This document shows, piece by piece, positions 24,888-34,591 of a stretch of 64,000 bases of DNA. The stretch lies in the NCBI GenBank assembly GCA_023459495.1, contig JAEWTL010000038.1, forward strand, positions 310,001 to 374,000, given 5' to 3'. Position numbers and translations under genes: made by a program. The notes beneath the pieces are model-generated. The model searched no databases and had not been told where the DNA came from. It saw only the letters and a list, made by a program, of their open reading frames with translations. Numbering within the stretch: the first letter of the stretch is position 1; each line of letters starts with the position of its first letter. The stretch is from Bacillota bacterium. GTDB taxonomy: Bacteria; Bacillota; Clostridia; Christensenellales; SZUA-584.

Positions 24888-27134
24888 ATGGCAACGATCA
24901 AAGACGTTGCGAACCTTGCGAACGTCTCAGTTTCAACAGTTTCGCTCATGCTTAACGGAAAAAAGAATATCAGCGAAGAAAAGTACAACCGGATTATTGA
25001 TGCAATCGAAAAGCTGAAATACCGTCCCAATTATATTGCGCAGAACTTAAAGAAGCAAAAGGCCCATATCATTGGGCTGGTTCTTCCGGAGATTGAAGGG
25101 CATTACGGGCAGATCTACAAGGGCATTGACAACATGTTGGAGGGTGACGAGTATTACGTCATCACCAAAATATCGGAGAACAACATACAGAAGGAAAACC
25201 GGGTGTTTGACGAGCTGCTCGACATCGGCGTCAGCGGGATCCTCGCGGTGCCGTGCGAACCGGAGAACGTGGAGAAGTATGAAAGTTTTGTCGCCCGGGG
25301 CATTCCCATCGTATTCATCGAGCGCAAGGTGAACAGCCACAGTTTCAGCAATGTGGTCTTTGATAACAAGAATATCGTATATTACCGCACCAGCGAGCTG
25401 CTGAAAAAATATCGGCCGGATGAGCTGATGCTGATCACCGGGCCCTCAAAATACAGCAGCGAAAGCGACTGCGTCGAGGGCTATGCCGAAGCGGTGGAAG
25501 CGTACCGGAATACAAATGATCTCCCGCAGCAGCCCGTCAACACCTTTGAGGTTTGGCTGCAGAAGGAATACGCGTTCAACACGCTTTTCGACCGGTTCTG
25601 TGACATGAAGAAAAAGCCCGCCTGCTGCATCGTATCCAACGATCAGGTCGCCAGAGCGATCCGGGAAGTTTTCACAATACTGAAGCTGGATGTGGAGATC
25701 AACTCGCTGACAGGCAACGACTGGATGCGCCTTACGCGCGATCAGGACGGCATCACCAAGCTGTCGCGCGAGGCGGTCAAGATGGGTGAAAAAAGCGCGG
25801 CGCTGCTCACCAAGTTCGTCAAGAATACGATGCTGGTTGAAAACCAGACCATCGTGGTCTATAACCGCGAATTTGAGGAAGAGACACCCGATATACCCAT
25901 CAAGCTGAGCAAGAAAACGCTACGTCTCCTGCTGTTTGCCTCCAATGCGACGGATGCGCTTGTCAAGCTGTCCAAAGGGTTCGAGCAGCACTACAACATG
26001 AAACTGGACTTTAATGTGCTGCCGTATCTGGAGCTCAAGAACGAGCTGAGGGCGCAAATGGCCAGCGGGTCTTCGGACTACGATATCATCATGGTGGACC
26101 TGCCATGGATCAACAGCGCCCAGAAGAGCGGGTATCTGCTGGACCTGAAGACCCTCACGAACGGTGACGATACGATATTGGGTCATTATCCGCAGGGCAT
26201 CAAAACGGCGTTTTACAAAAATCAGCGCGGCATTGCCGGTCTGCCGATCATCGCCACGATTGAGACGCTGTTTTACCGCAGCGATATATTTGAGGACAAG
26301 GACATCAAGTGGAACTTTTACAAGAAGTACGGCTTCGAGCTTTGCCCGCCCCGCACCTGGACGGAATTCAACTATATCGCGGAGTTTTTCAACCGCTCGG
26401 TAAACCCGAACTCGCCCGTGGAATACGGCACCGCGATATCCGGCCTTAAGCCCACCGGCATCGTGGAAGAGTTTCTCCCCCGGCAGTGGGCGTTCAACGG
26501 CAAGATACTGGACGAGTGGGGCAAGATCTGCATCGACAGCGACGAGAACATCCGCGCGCTGGAGAACCTGTGCCTTACCTACAGGAACTCCCCGAAGGAG
26601 TCGCTGGGCTGGTTCTTCGACGAAGCCTTCAACAAGCTGCTATCGGGCGAGCTCATCATGGCGGAAGGCTTTGCAACGCACTATCTGCCCTACAAATACT
26701 CCAAGCTCGACGACACCTTTGACCGGTTCATCAAGGTGACCACGATACCCGGCGGAAAACCCATGCTGGGCGGCTGGATACTCGGCATCAATAAATACAG
26801 CGAAGCGCACAAGGAAAGCTATGCATTCCTCCAGTGGGCGACGAGCAGTGAGCTCGCCGTACACAATACCCTGATGGGCGGTGCGGTGCCGCTCAAGGCA
26901 GTATGCAACAACACGCTGCTAAAGACCAAGTTCCCGTGGCTGCGGTACATCGACGAAAGCTTTTCCAACATGGGCACCCGGGAAGTACTGTTCGACCGAA
27001 AAGGCAGCATGATCGATCCGGATCTGGTGGAAACGGTACTGTCTGATGCGATTTACCGGGCGCTGCTGAATGAAGCAACGGTTCAGCAGGCACTGATTCA
27101 AGCTAAAGAAGCACTTATAGCATTGACAAAATAA
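24888..27134 (+). CDS. LacI repressor fused to a MalE-like solute-binding domain
   Basis: 748-residue regulator, about twice normal LacI length. Residues 1-55 are a standard LacI helix-turn-helix (ATIKDVANLANVSVSTVSL); residues ~60-335 are the periplasmic-binding-like effector domain (HIIGLVLPEIEGHYGQIYKG; CCIVSNDQVARAIREVF). From about residue 345 a second complete domain follows that resembles family 1 extracellular solute-binding proteins (LRLLLFASNATDALVKLSKG; YDIIMVDLPWINSAQKSGYL; WTEFNYIAEFFNRS; GGWILGINKYSEAHKESYAF). There is no signal peptide, so the second domain must act in the cytoplasm. I chose the ATG at 24888 (canonical LacI start, GAGGTGG upstream). It precedes an ABC importer operon and probably controls it, perhaps reading two ligands. 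Confidence 0.9.
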   Translation: MATIKDVANLANVSVSTVSLMLNGKKNISEEKYNRIIDAIEKLKYRPNYIAQNLKKQKAHIIGLVLPEIEGHYGQIYKGIDNMLEGDEYYVITKISENNIQKENRVFDELLDIGVSGILAVPCEPENVEKYESFVARGIPIVFIERKVNSHSFSNVVFDNKNIVYYRTSELLKKYRPDELMLITGPSKYSSESDCVEGYAEAVEAYRNTNDLPQQPVNTFEVWLQKEYAFNTLFDRFCDMKKKPACCIVSNDQVARAIREVFTILKLDVEINSLTGNDWMRLTRDQDGITKLSREAVKMGEKSAALLTKFVKNTMLVENQTIVVYNREFEEETPDIPIKLSKKTLRLLLFASNATDALVKLSKGFEQHYNMKLDFNVLPYLELKNELRAQMASGSSDYDIIMVDLPWINSAQKSGYLLDLKTLTNGDDTILGHYPQGIKTAFYKNQRGIAGLPIIATIETLFYRSDIFEDKDIKWNFYKKYGFELCPPRTWTEFNYIAEFFNRSVNPNSPVEYGTAISGLKPTGIVEEFLPRQWAFNGKILDEWGKICIDSDENIRALENLCLTYRNSPKESLGWFFDEAFNKLLSGELIMAEGFATHYLPYKYSKLDDTFDRFIKVTTIPGGKPMLGGWILGINKYSEAHKESYAFLQWATSSELAVHNTLMGGAVPLKAVCNNTLLKTKFPWLRYIDESFSNMGTREVLFDRKGSMIDPDLVETVLSDAIYRALLNEATVQQALIQAKEALIALTK

Positions 27135-27266
27135 TTGAATATGGCACTGGTTATTCAGCAATTTCCAAAGCTTAGCTTAAAGTTGGCTATGTTGTATTTT
27201 CTGCACCCTGCGCAGCCGCCCAGCTGCGCGGACCGCAAAAAATCTTTTGTAAAAGAGGTAGTGAAG

Positions 27267-28262
27267 TTGAGCATTATTAAGAAACTGTTCCGGGCGGACC
27301 TGACCAGCATCGTGCTGCCGGTCGTCATTCTGTTCTGTGTGTTGGCGATCGGCTGGCCGGGCTTTCTGACCGCTTATAACATGATTTCATTGTTCCAGAC
27401 CGTGGCGCTGTATGTATTGATCGGCCTGTCGCAAATGTCCGCGCTGTCCTTGGGGCAGTTCAACCTCGCAGTGGGCGGCATGGGCTGCCTTTCTGCCATC
27501 ATGATGGGGCTTTTCATGCAGGTGCTGGGGCTCCCGGTGTTTGTCGCGGTGTTGCTGGGCCTCATTATCGCCATGCTGCTGGGTGCCATGCAGGGCATGC
27601 TCATCGCCAAAAGCGGCCTCAGCCCGTTCATCATCACGCTTGCGCTGCTCAGCGTCTTCACGGGCATTGCGACCGTAATCACACAGGGTAATTCCTACAA
27701 CGACCTGCCGGATATGATCAAGACCATCAGCCGCACACAGTTTGGCGTCGTGCCGCTGACCTTCATCATATCGCTCGCCATCTGCATCGTGGCGTACATC
27801 GTATTCCGGTATACGGACGTCGGGCGGTACCTGCAGGCGGTGGGCGCAAGCGACCGCGTGGCACTGTTCTCGGGCATTCGGGTGCCGCGTGTGGTGATCA
27901 TGGGCCATATGATATCCGGCCTGTTTGCGGGCCTTGCGGCATTCATCCAGATCTGCAAATTCAACTCCGCACAGCTGGCCATTGGCGACGACTTCATGAT
28001 GACCTCCTTTGTGGTGGCGGTACTGGGCGGCACACTGCTCTCAGGCGGCAAGGTGTCGGTTCTGGGCACATTGTTCGGCAGCTTTCTGATGGTGTTCATC
28101 AACAACGCGCTGGGGCTTTGGCGGGTCAACACCTACATGTTCCAGATGATCATGGGCCTCGTGCTGCTCGGCGCATACGAGCTCGACCGTGCGAGGGTGG
28201 CGTTCGTCAAACGGCAGAGCCTGCTGTCCGCAGAACATTCAAAGGAGAACGAGCATGAATAA
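27267..28262 (+). CDS. Sugar ABC transporter permease 1 (locus 2)
   Basis: CUT2-type permease, 331 residues with about nine to ten hydrophobic segments. The family region reads ALSLGQFNLAVGGMGCLSA, and GGTLLSGGKVSVLG is the conserved C-terminal motif. I chose TTG 27267, which has AAAGAGG 8 nt upstream; a GTG at 27261 is an alternative. The end overlaps the second permease gene by 8 bp. Having two different permeases beside one double ATPase suggests a heterodimeric channel. Confidence 0.88.
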   Translation: MSIIKKLFRADLTSIVLPVVILFCVLAIGWPGFLTAYNMISLFQTVALYVLIGLSQMSALSLGQFNLAVGGMGCLSAIMMGLFMQVLGLPVFVAVLLGLIIAMLLGAMQGMLIAKSGLSPFIITLALLSVFTGIATVITQGNSYNDLPDMIKTISRTQFGVVPLTFIISLAICIVAYIVFRYTDVGRYLQAVGASDRVALFSGIRVPRVVIMGHMISGLFAGLAAFIQICKFNSAQLAIGDDFMMTSFVVAVLGGTLLSGGKVSVLGTLFGSFLMVFINNALGLWRVNTYMFQMIMGLVLLGAYELDRARVAFVKRQSLLSAEHSKENEHE

Positions 28263-29244
28263 TCAAAGCACGGCTATCGCCAGGGCATGGAGAAAAATAT
28301 CGAAGTCCAGCATATTCAGTTCGGCGTTGATCGTCGTCGTATTGCTGGGCGTCATGCTGATACTGAAACCCAACTATTTATCGGGTACCAATATCTATAC
28401 GCTGTTCAAGGTCATGACGGTTACCGCCGTGGTCGGCTTCTCGCAGATGGTCATCATCGGCTGCAACGGCCTCAACCTGGCCGTCGGCGCCACAGGTGCG
28501 CTTTCCGCTGTCATCGCGGGCTGGTCCATGACCGTGGCGGGTCTGCCGTGGTGGGTCAGCGTGCTGCTTGGCCTAGCCACCGGCATCCTGTGCGGCGTCG
28601 TCAACGGCCTGCTCGTGTACCGTGCGGGCGGCGTAGGCGTAGCATTCTTCCTGATCACGCTGGCAACCTCCAGCGTGTTTAAGGGCGTCACACTCACCAT
28701 CACCAGCGGCAACCCATATTACGGCCCGGACAACAAGATGGACGCCGCATTCCTGGCGATGGGCAACACGAAGATACTCGGCCTCCCCGCTTCGTTCTTC
28801 ATCATGCTCACTGTCGCGATACTGCTGATGCTGATGTACCGCTACCTGTCCATCGGCCGCCAGATGCTCGCCTTCGGTGCCAACTTCAAGGCGGCGGAGC
28901 TGTACGGCGTATCCAAGTTTAAGGTGGTGCTTTTCTCCAATATGCTTGCAGGCTTTCTGGCCGGCATCGCGGGCATCCTCGCCATGATCCGCATCGAAGC
29001 CGCACAACCCAACATGGGCGCAGACTGGATGCTCATGTCATTCGCGGCCCCGCTGATCGGCGGCACGCGCAACTCGGGCGGCAAGGTCAACGTCATCGGC
29101 GCGATACTCGGCGCGCTGGCGCTCACGATCATCTCCAACGCGCTGGTGCATCTGAAAATGGACGTGTACTGGAAAGAGCTGATCTACGGCCTGATCATCC
29201 TGCTGGCTGTAACGATCGACCGCATCCGCTACATCAGGAAATAG
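28255..29244 (+). CDS. Sugar ABC transporter permease 2 (locus 2)
   Basis: Second CUT2-type permease, 329 residues, about ten hydrophobic segments. Family motifs are VIIGCNGLNLAVGATGALSA and APLIGGTRNSGGKVNVIGA; both differ from permease 1, so this is a paralogue, not a recent copy. The ATG at 28255 overlaps permease 1 by 8 bp and has AAAGGAG upstream; the ATPase starts 9 bp after its stop. Confidence 0.9.
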   Translation: MNNQSTAIARAWRKISKSSIFSSALIVVVLLGVMLILKPNYLSGTNIYTLFKVMTVTAVVGFSQMVIIGCNGLNLAVGATGALSAVIAGWSMTVAGLPWWVSVLLGLATGILCGVVNGLLVYRAGGVGVAFFLITLATSSVFKGVTLTITSGNPYYGPDNKMDAAFLAMGNTKILGLPASFFIMLTVAILLMLMYRYLSIGRQMLAFGANFKAAELYGVSKFKVVLFSNMLAGFLAGIAGILAMIRIEAAQPNMGADWMLMSFAAPLIGGTRNSGGKVNVIGAILGALALTIISNALVHLKMDVYWKELIYGLIILLAVTIDRIRYIRK

Positions 29245-29253
29245 GGGGTTATT

Positions 29254-30777
29254 ATGACAAACAACGAAAATCCGCAGTACGTGCTGGAGCTTGATCATAT
29301 CACCAAGATATTCCCCGGCGTCAAGGCGCTGGACAACGTCAGCCTGCGGCTGAAACCCGGCGAAGTGCTGGCGCTGGTGGGCGAAAACGGCGCTGGCAAA
29401 TCCACGCTGATCAACTGCATTACCGGCGTGTTCTCGCCCGAGGAAGGCGAGATCCGCGTGGACGGGCAGGCGGTACAGATCAAAAACCCGCAGGTCTCCT
29501 CGCAGCTGGGCATCAGCGTGGTGCATCAGGAGCGCAACCTGATCCCCACCTTCGACGTAGCGGAAAACATATTCTTTGACAGGGTTAGCGGCAGCGGCGC
29601 ACGGCCTGTGAACCACAAGTGGATGCGCGAAAACGCAGAACCGCTGCTCAAGCGCGTACGGCTCAACATCAGCCCCGAAGCGGATATCGAGGACTTGTCC
29701 TCCGGACAAAAGCAGCTCGTGGAGATTGCGCGCGCGCTTTCCAACAACGCGCACATCCTGCTGCTGGACGAACCCACCGCCTCCATATCGATCCGCGAGG
29801 CCGATATGCTGCTTGAAATCGTCAAGGATCTGCGCAGCCAGGGCGTTTCGATCATCTACGTGAGCCACAAGCTCGAGGAGATTTTCGCTATTGCGGACCG
29901 CGTGAAGGTCATCCGAGACGGCCGGGATGTGGGCGACGAGCTGCCCATCACCAATCTGACGCGCGATAAGCTGATTGAGATGATGGTGGGCAGCCGCCAG
30001 ATGAAGGAAGCTTTCCCCTCCCGCAACCCGCAGGGCGCACCCTGCGTGCTCGAAGCAACGGAGCTTGCCTCAAGGCGTAACCCCACCCCCGCTTCCTTCA
30101 GCCTGAGAAAAGGCGAGATCCTCGGTTGGTATGGTCTGGTCGGTTCCGGACGCACCGAGCTGGCACATAAGGTCATCGGCATCGACCCCACCAAAAAAGG
30201 CAAACTGATGATTAACGGCAAGGACGCGCGCATTCGCTCTTACAAGGAAGCGTTCCAGAAACACGGCATTTACTACATGAGCGAAAACCGCAAGGAGGAA
30301 GGCCTGTTCCTGATGCACTCCATCGCGACAAACATCTCAATGGTAGCGCTCAAGCAGATCAAAAACAAGGCCGGGCTGAATTCCTTCCGTAAGGAGCGCT
30401 CCCTCGCCAAGGAATACGGGCAGCGCCTGCAAATCAAGATGAAGTCCCCCGACGACGTAGCCTCCAGCCTCTCGGGCGGCAACCAGCAGAAGGTGTGCGT
30501 CGCCAAGTGCCTCATTACCGATCCGGACATCATCATCATCGACGAACCCACGGTGGGCATCGACGTTAAAACCAAGGCGGAGATCCACCGGCTCATCTAC
30601 GAGCTGGCAGGCCAGGGCAAGTCCATCATCATGATCTCTTCGGACCTGCCGGAGCTGATCCAGATCGCGGAGCGCATTCTGATATTCTCCGACAACAAAA
30701 TCGTGGGCGAGCTGGACAATATGAAAGACTACGATACCATGAGTACTCGCGTCATGGCGTCGATATTAAAGAATTAA
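29254..30777 (+). CDS. Sugar ABC transporter ATP-binding protein (locus 2)
   Basis: Double-domain ATPase of the RbsA/MglA family, 507 residues. Domain 1 has Walker A GENGAGKST, signature LSSGQKQLVEIARAL and Walker B LLLDEPTASI. Domain 2 has the family-typical GLVGSGRTEL P-loop region, LSGGNQQKVCVAKCL and IIIIDEPTVGID. It energises the two permeases directly upstream; the binding-protein gene follows after 63 bp. Confidence 0.94.
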   Translation: MTNNENPQYVLELDHITKIFPGVKALDNVSLRLKPGEVLALVGENGAGKSTLINCITGVFSPEEGEIRVDGQAVQIKNPQVSSQLGISVVHQERNLIPTFDVAENIFFDRVSGSGARPVNHKWMRENAEPLLKRVRLNISPEADIEDLSSGQKQLVEIARALSNNAHILLLDEPTASISIREADMLLEIVKDLRSQGVSIIYVSHKLEEIFAIADRVKVIRDGRDVGDELPITNLTRDKLIEMMVGSRQMKEAFPSRNPQGAPCVLEATELASRRNPTPASFSLRKGEILGWYGLVGSGRTELAHKVIGIDPTKKGKLMINGKDARIRSYKEAFQKHGIYYMSENRKEEGLFLMHSIATNISMVALKQIKNKAGLNSFRKERSLAKEYGQRLQIKMKSPDDVASSLSGGNQQKVCVAKCLITDPDIIIIDEPTVGIDVKTKAEIHRLIYELAGQGKSIIMISSDLPELIQIAERILIFSDNKIVGELDNMKDYDTMSTRVMASILKN

Positions 30778-30840
30778 GGTTTTCCGGTTTGCAGACGCCA
30801 AAGTTCTGCAAAATCTCGAAAGAGGAGAAAGGAAGGTAAA

Positions 30841-31971
30841 ATGAAAAAGATCCTGAGTTTGCTTCTGGTTGTGGTCATGATTCTCGGCATCGCCGGGTGC
30901 GCCACAAAGGGAGAGGAAAGCGCATCGGCGTCCGCTCCTGCTTCTTCGGAAGTATCCGCTTCGGCAATTCTGTCCGAAGAACCGGCAGGACAGCCGGCCA
31001 TCGCGATCTCTTACGGCCCGACGAAGGGCAAAACGGATGCGGATTACCAGTTTGGTTTCTCGTTCGGCGGCATCAATCCGTATGCGGACCCGGTAGAGCC
31101 GGCAGCTACGATAGCGGAACAGGAACTGGGCATCACGCTGCACCTGCTCATCAACACGCCGCAGGATTGGGTCCAGAATGACCAGAACCAGTGCCTCGAT
31201 GCGCTGATCGCAGCCGGATGCAAAGGTATCCTGATGATGCCCTCGGAAGCGACCGCAAGCAACGAGCAGATCACCAAGATGGTGAACGCGGGCATCCCCG
31301 TGGTCTGCATGGGCGGCCCCCCGGAACTCCCGAGCGACGCGACCCTGACGCTGGCCACCGACGTGTACCAGTCCGCGTATGATGGTACGATCGCCGTGAT
31401 TGAGAAGATGGGCGGCAAGGGCAAGATCGTCGGCCTCTCCGGCGCAGTCAACGACACGAACACGCAGAAGCGCTTCCAGGCCATTCAGGATGCGGTTGCG
31501 CAGTACCCGGATGTTGAGCTGCTTCAGCTCATCGGCGACATCGACAACGCGGAAGGCTCCATGACGGCAGTAGGCGACGTGCTTGCGGCCAGCGGCTCCG
31601 AAATCACCGGTATGATCAGCACGGCGTACTATCCGTCCGTTGCGATGGCGAAGTATCTCGCACAGGAAGAGTATTCTCACATCGTGGGCGTCGCGATCGA
31701 TACCGACGAAGCGGTGCTCGACGCGATTCGTGACGGCGTACTCTACGGCACCATGTCGCAGAACCCGTGGGGACAGTCCTATATCGGCATCTATACGCTG
31801 AAAATGCTGATCGACGGTTACACCTACAAGGCAGATCAGCCGGCCGTGATCGACTCCGGTTCGTTCCTGGTGACCGCAGATAACATTGACTCCTATGACG
31901 AGCTGAAAATGCAGGTGACCATGGAACTGATGAGCACTTGGCTGGATCGCTTCGATCCTCCGAGCGCATAA
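30841..31971 (+). CDS. Sugar-binding lipoprotein (locus 2)
   Basis: Extracellular sugar-binding lipoprotein of 376 residues. Signal peptide MKKILSLLLVVVMILG with lipobox GIAGC, a Ser/Ala-rich tether to about residue 55, then a ribose-type periplasmic-binding fold (QCLDALIAAGCKGILMMPSE; AGIPVVCMGG; GKGKIVGLSGAVNDTNTQKR). GAAAGGAAGG lies before the ATG. It is the last gene of the importer group and is followed by a strong hairpin. Substrate unknown; the downstream enzymes point to a rare sugar. Confidence 0.92.
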   Translation: MKKILSLLLVVVMILGIAGCATKGEESASASAPASSEVSASAILSEEPAGQPAIAISYGPTKGKTDADYQFGFSFGGINPYADPVEPAATIAEQELGITLHLLINTPQDWVQNDQNQCLDALIAAGCKGILMMPSEATASNEQITKMVNAGIPVVCMGGPPELPSDATLTLATDVYQSAYDGTIAVIEKMGGKGKIVGLSGAVNDTNTQKRFQAIQDAVAQYPDVELLQLIGDIDNAEGSMTAVGDVLAASGSEITGMISTAYYPSVAMAKYLAQEEYSHIVGVAIDTDEAVLDAIRDGVLYGTMSQNPWGQSYIGIYTLKMLIDGYTYKADQPAVIDSGSFLVTADNIDSYDELKMQVTMELMSTWLDRFDPPSA

Positions 31972-31981
31972 AATGGGACGA

Positions 31982-32018
31982 CTCCCGAAGAGAGCCTGGC
32001 AGGGCTCTCTTCCGGGAG
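31982..32018 (+). other. Strong stem-loop after the locus-2 binding-protein gene
   Basis: CTCCCG plus AAGAGAGCC pair with GGCTCTCTT and CGGGAG, 15 pairs with one bulged base. No T-tract follows, so it is either a weak terminator or an mRNA-stabilising element. The remaining ~250 bp to the next gene hold nothing I recognise. Confidence 0.55.
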
Positions 32019-32266
32019 CCTGTATTACCATGCTGGCCCTAGCGTAATGGCAAATTAGGAAAGGCCAACACAATAAGCTTTTTCACGATTTTCGCGGGAT
32101 TAGTTAGCCTCATTCTAGCACAACGCTTCCCGGATTTCCATCAAGTTTGTTGTGTCCGCTTTTCCATCATCGCCGCACTGTGCGGCGTATACGGATGAAC
32201 ACTTAGCCCCCGGACTGGTCTTGCCTTTCCGGAGGTCTGATTAGCTGCGGCAGGAGAGTAAGAATT

Positions 32267-32590
32267 GTGAAAAGGTTTGGACAGATCATCAAGGTAAGGC
32301 CGGAAAAGCTCGCTTATTACAAGGAACTGCATGCGCATCCCTGGTCGGGCGTCAACAAAAAGCTGAAGGAAAGCAATATACAGAATTTCTCGATCTATTA
32401 CAAGGACGGGCTGCTGTTCTCCTACTTTGAATACACCGGCGACGATTATGAAAAGGACATGGAGAAGGTCAAGGCGGACCCGGAAACCCAGCGCTGGTGG
32501 AAGGAAACCGATCCGTGTCAGGAACCGCTGGAAACGCGCCAGCCGGGCGAGTGGTGGGCCGATATGGAAGAAGTTTACCATCTGGACTGA
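32267..32590 (+). CDS. L-rhamnose mutarotase-family protein
   Basis: 107-residue dimeric-barrel protein of the family that interconverts the anomers of L-rhamnose (RhaM) or related sugars. Seen are RFGQIIKVRPEKLAYYKELH at the start (the family His and Tyr), NFSIYYKDGLLFSYFEY and MEKVKADPETQRWWKETDPCQ. The GTG at 32267 is preceded by AGGAGAG. It opens a seven-gene catabolic run. Family members act on several sugars, so rhamnose is not proven. Confidence 0.85.
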   Translation: MKRFGQIIKVRPEKLAYYKELHAHPWSGVNKKLKESNIQNFSIYYKDGLLFSYFEYTGDDYEKDMEKVKADPETQRWWKETDPCQEPLETRQPGEWWADMEEVYHLD

Positions 32591-32602
32591 AAGGAATGCA
32601 AA

Positions 32603-33283
32603 ATGAAAAGATCAGAGATCAATGCGCTGCTCAAATGGTCTGAAGCGCTGCTTCACAGCAACAACTTTTATCTTCCGATGTTCGCTTACTGGACGATGGA
32701 AGACTGGAATAAACGCAAGGGTGAGCTGGAAAGAATTCGGGAGACCATGCTGGGCTGGGACATCACCGATTTTGGCAGCGGCGATTTTGGCCGTATCGGC
32801 GCGGTCCTGTTCACCATCCGCAACGGCAACGTGAATAAGGAAGGCTGTGGCACCCCCTATGCCGAGAAGGTGATCCTCATGAAAGCGGGCCAAATGCTTC
32901 CGCTGCACTTTCACTACGCCAAAACCGAGGACATCATCAACCGTGGCGGCGGCATGCTCGTGCTCAAGTTCTACGCGTCCAAGCCAGATGGCACGGTGGA
33001 TCCGGACAGCGACGTTACGGTATACTGCGACGGCATCAAGCGGACGGTAAAAGCCGGGGAGCGTGTAGAGGTGCCCACGGGCTGCAGCGTAACGCTGACG
33101 CCGTATATCTACCATCTGTTCCTTGCCGAGGGCGACCTCATCATCGGCGAGGTGTCCAAGATCAACGACGACAATATTGACAATCACTTTGCTGAGACGG
33201 GGACCAGCCGGTTTTCCGAGGTGGAAGAGGACGAACCGATCCTGCATCCGCTCTGCAACGAATACGAGCACGTACTGGGGTAG
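32603..33283 (+). CDS. D-lyxose ketol-isomerase-like cupin enzyme
   Basis: 226-residue cupin resembling D-lyxose isomerases, which convert D-lyxose/D-mannose to D-xylulose/D-fructose. Characteristic parts are MKRSEINALLKWSEALL, the metal-binding LPLHFHYAKTEDI (two His and a Glu) and YIYHLFLAEGD with the later His. Length fits. It starts 12 bp after the mutarotase gene. Such isomerases are often promiscuous, so the physiological sugar is open. Confidence 0.82.
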   Translation: MKRSEINALLKWSEALLHSNNFYLPMFAYWTMEDWNKRKGELERIRETMLGWDITDFGSGDFGRIGAVLFTIRNGNVNKEGCGTPYAEKVILMKAGQMLPLHFHYAKTEDIINRGGGMLVLKFYASKPDGTVDPDSDVTVYCDGIKRTVKAGERVEVPTGCSVTLTPYIYHLFLAEGDLIIGEVSKINDDNIDNHFAETGTSRFSEVEEDEPILHPLCNEYEHVLG

Positions 33284-33287
33284 AAAC

Positions 33288-34577
33288 ATGCAGGACGAAA
33301 TAGCCCGCATGCTGGGCAAAACTCCGGTGCCAGCATTTTACCGCACGGAGTTCGACGTATGCGGCGACAAGATACCTGATATTGCGCAGGGCGTACGGCA
33401 GGCGCTCACGCGCGAAGGGACGCTGGATCGCATCAAGCCGGGACACCGCGTGGCAGTGACGGTAGGCAGCCGGGAGATTAACCGCGTCGATGTCATTACG
33501 CGCACCCTTGTGGACGAACTGAAACGCATTGGCGCACAGCCCTTCCTGTTTCCTGCCATGGGCAGTCACGGCGGCGCAACGGCAGAGGGCCAGCGCGAGA
33601 TACTGGCCGGATACGGCGTTACGGAAGAGACCATGGGCGTGCCCGTGGTAAGCTGCATGAACACTGTGGAGGTGGGCAAAACGCCGGGCGGGCTGCCGGT
33701 GCATGCCGACAAAGCGGCCTTCGAGGCAGACGCCATCATTCCGGTGGGCCGCATCAAGCCACATCCGGAGTTTAAGGGCAGCTATGAAAGCGGCATCATG
33801 AAGATGCTCGCCATCGGCGTGGGCAAGCAGCACGGCGCAAACATGTGCCATCAGCTGGGCATGGATCATATGCCGGAAAACATACTCGCGTTCGGGCGCG
33901 TGCTGATTGAAAAATGCCATATCCCTTTTGGCATCGGCATTATCGAAAACGCGCTGCACGGCACAAACAGTATCACGGCCATACCGGCGGAGTGCATCGA
34001 GGCCGAGGAACCCGCGCTGCTGCAAACGGCCAAATCGCTGATCCCCGTGATCCCCTTTGAAAAGGTGGACGTGATCATCTGCGAGGAGATGGGCAAGGAT
34101 TTAAGCGGCACAGGCATGGACAGTAACGTAATCGGGCGGTCCATCTCACTGGGCGTATCGCGGCCCTTTGCAGAGCGCATCGGCGTATTCCGTCTCACAG
34201 AAAAGACGCACGGGAACTTCAACGGCGTAGGACTGGCGGATTCGATCAGCAGGAGGCTGTTCGATGAGATGTCCTTTCCCATGACGTACCCCAACACCAT
34301 TACCGCGTGCGAGCCATTCGCGGTTAAGATACCGCCGGTAATGGACACGGATCTGCTCTGTTTATATTTTTGCCTACAGACGTGCATCCATGCGAATAGC
34401 CCGGAAGGCATCAGGGTGGTATGGATCAAAAATACGCTCTCGGTACATACGTTTTACATTTCGGAAGCGCTGGTAAAGGAAGCGCAGGCCAACCCCAAGC
34501 TGCACGTAAGCGGTCAGCGCGAAAAGCCGTCGTTTGACAGCGAGGGCGCGTTTGCCGGCTTTGTGCCATTGCAATAG
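33288..34577 (+). CDS. LarA-type (lactate racemase family) protein
   Basis: 429-residue member of the LarA/DUF2088 superfamily, whose characterised members use a nickel-pincer nucleotide to racemise or epimerise alpha-hydroxy acids. FPAMGSHGGATAEGQ (near residue 93) and RIKPHPEFKGSYESG with IMKMLAIGVGKQHG (about residues 155-185) supply candidate His and Lys residues. I chose ATG 33288 just after the isomerase stop (4 bp), with TGGGG upstream. No larB, larC or larE cofactor genes are in the window. In this sugar operon a C2-epimerase acting on an aldonic acid is attractive, but that is inference. Confidence 0.8.
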   Translation: MQDEIARMLGKTPVPAFYRTEFDVCGDKIPDIAQGVRQALTREGTLDRIKPGHRVAVTVGSREINRVDVITRTLVDELKRIGAQPFLFPAMGSHGGATAEGQREILAGYGVTEETMGVPVVSCMNTVEVGKTPGGLPVHADKAAFEADAIIPVGRIKPHPEFKGSYESGIMKMLAIGVGKQHGANMCHQLGMDHMPENILAFGRVLIEKCHIPFGIGIIENALHGTNSITAIPAECIEAEEPALLQTAKSLIPVIPFEKVDVIICEEMGKDLSGTGMDSNVIGRSISLGVSRPFAERIGVFRLTEKTHGNFNGVGLADSISRRLFDEMSFPMTYPNTITACEPFAVKIPPVMDTDLLCLYFCLQTCIHANSPEGIRVVWIKNTLSVHTFYISEALVKEAQANPKLHVSGQREKPSFDSEGAFAGFVPLQ

Positions 34578-34591
34578 AAAGAAGGAAAACC

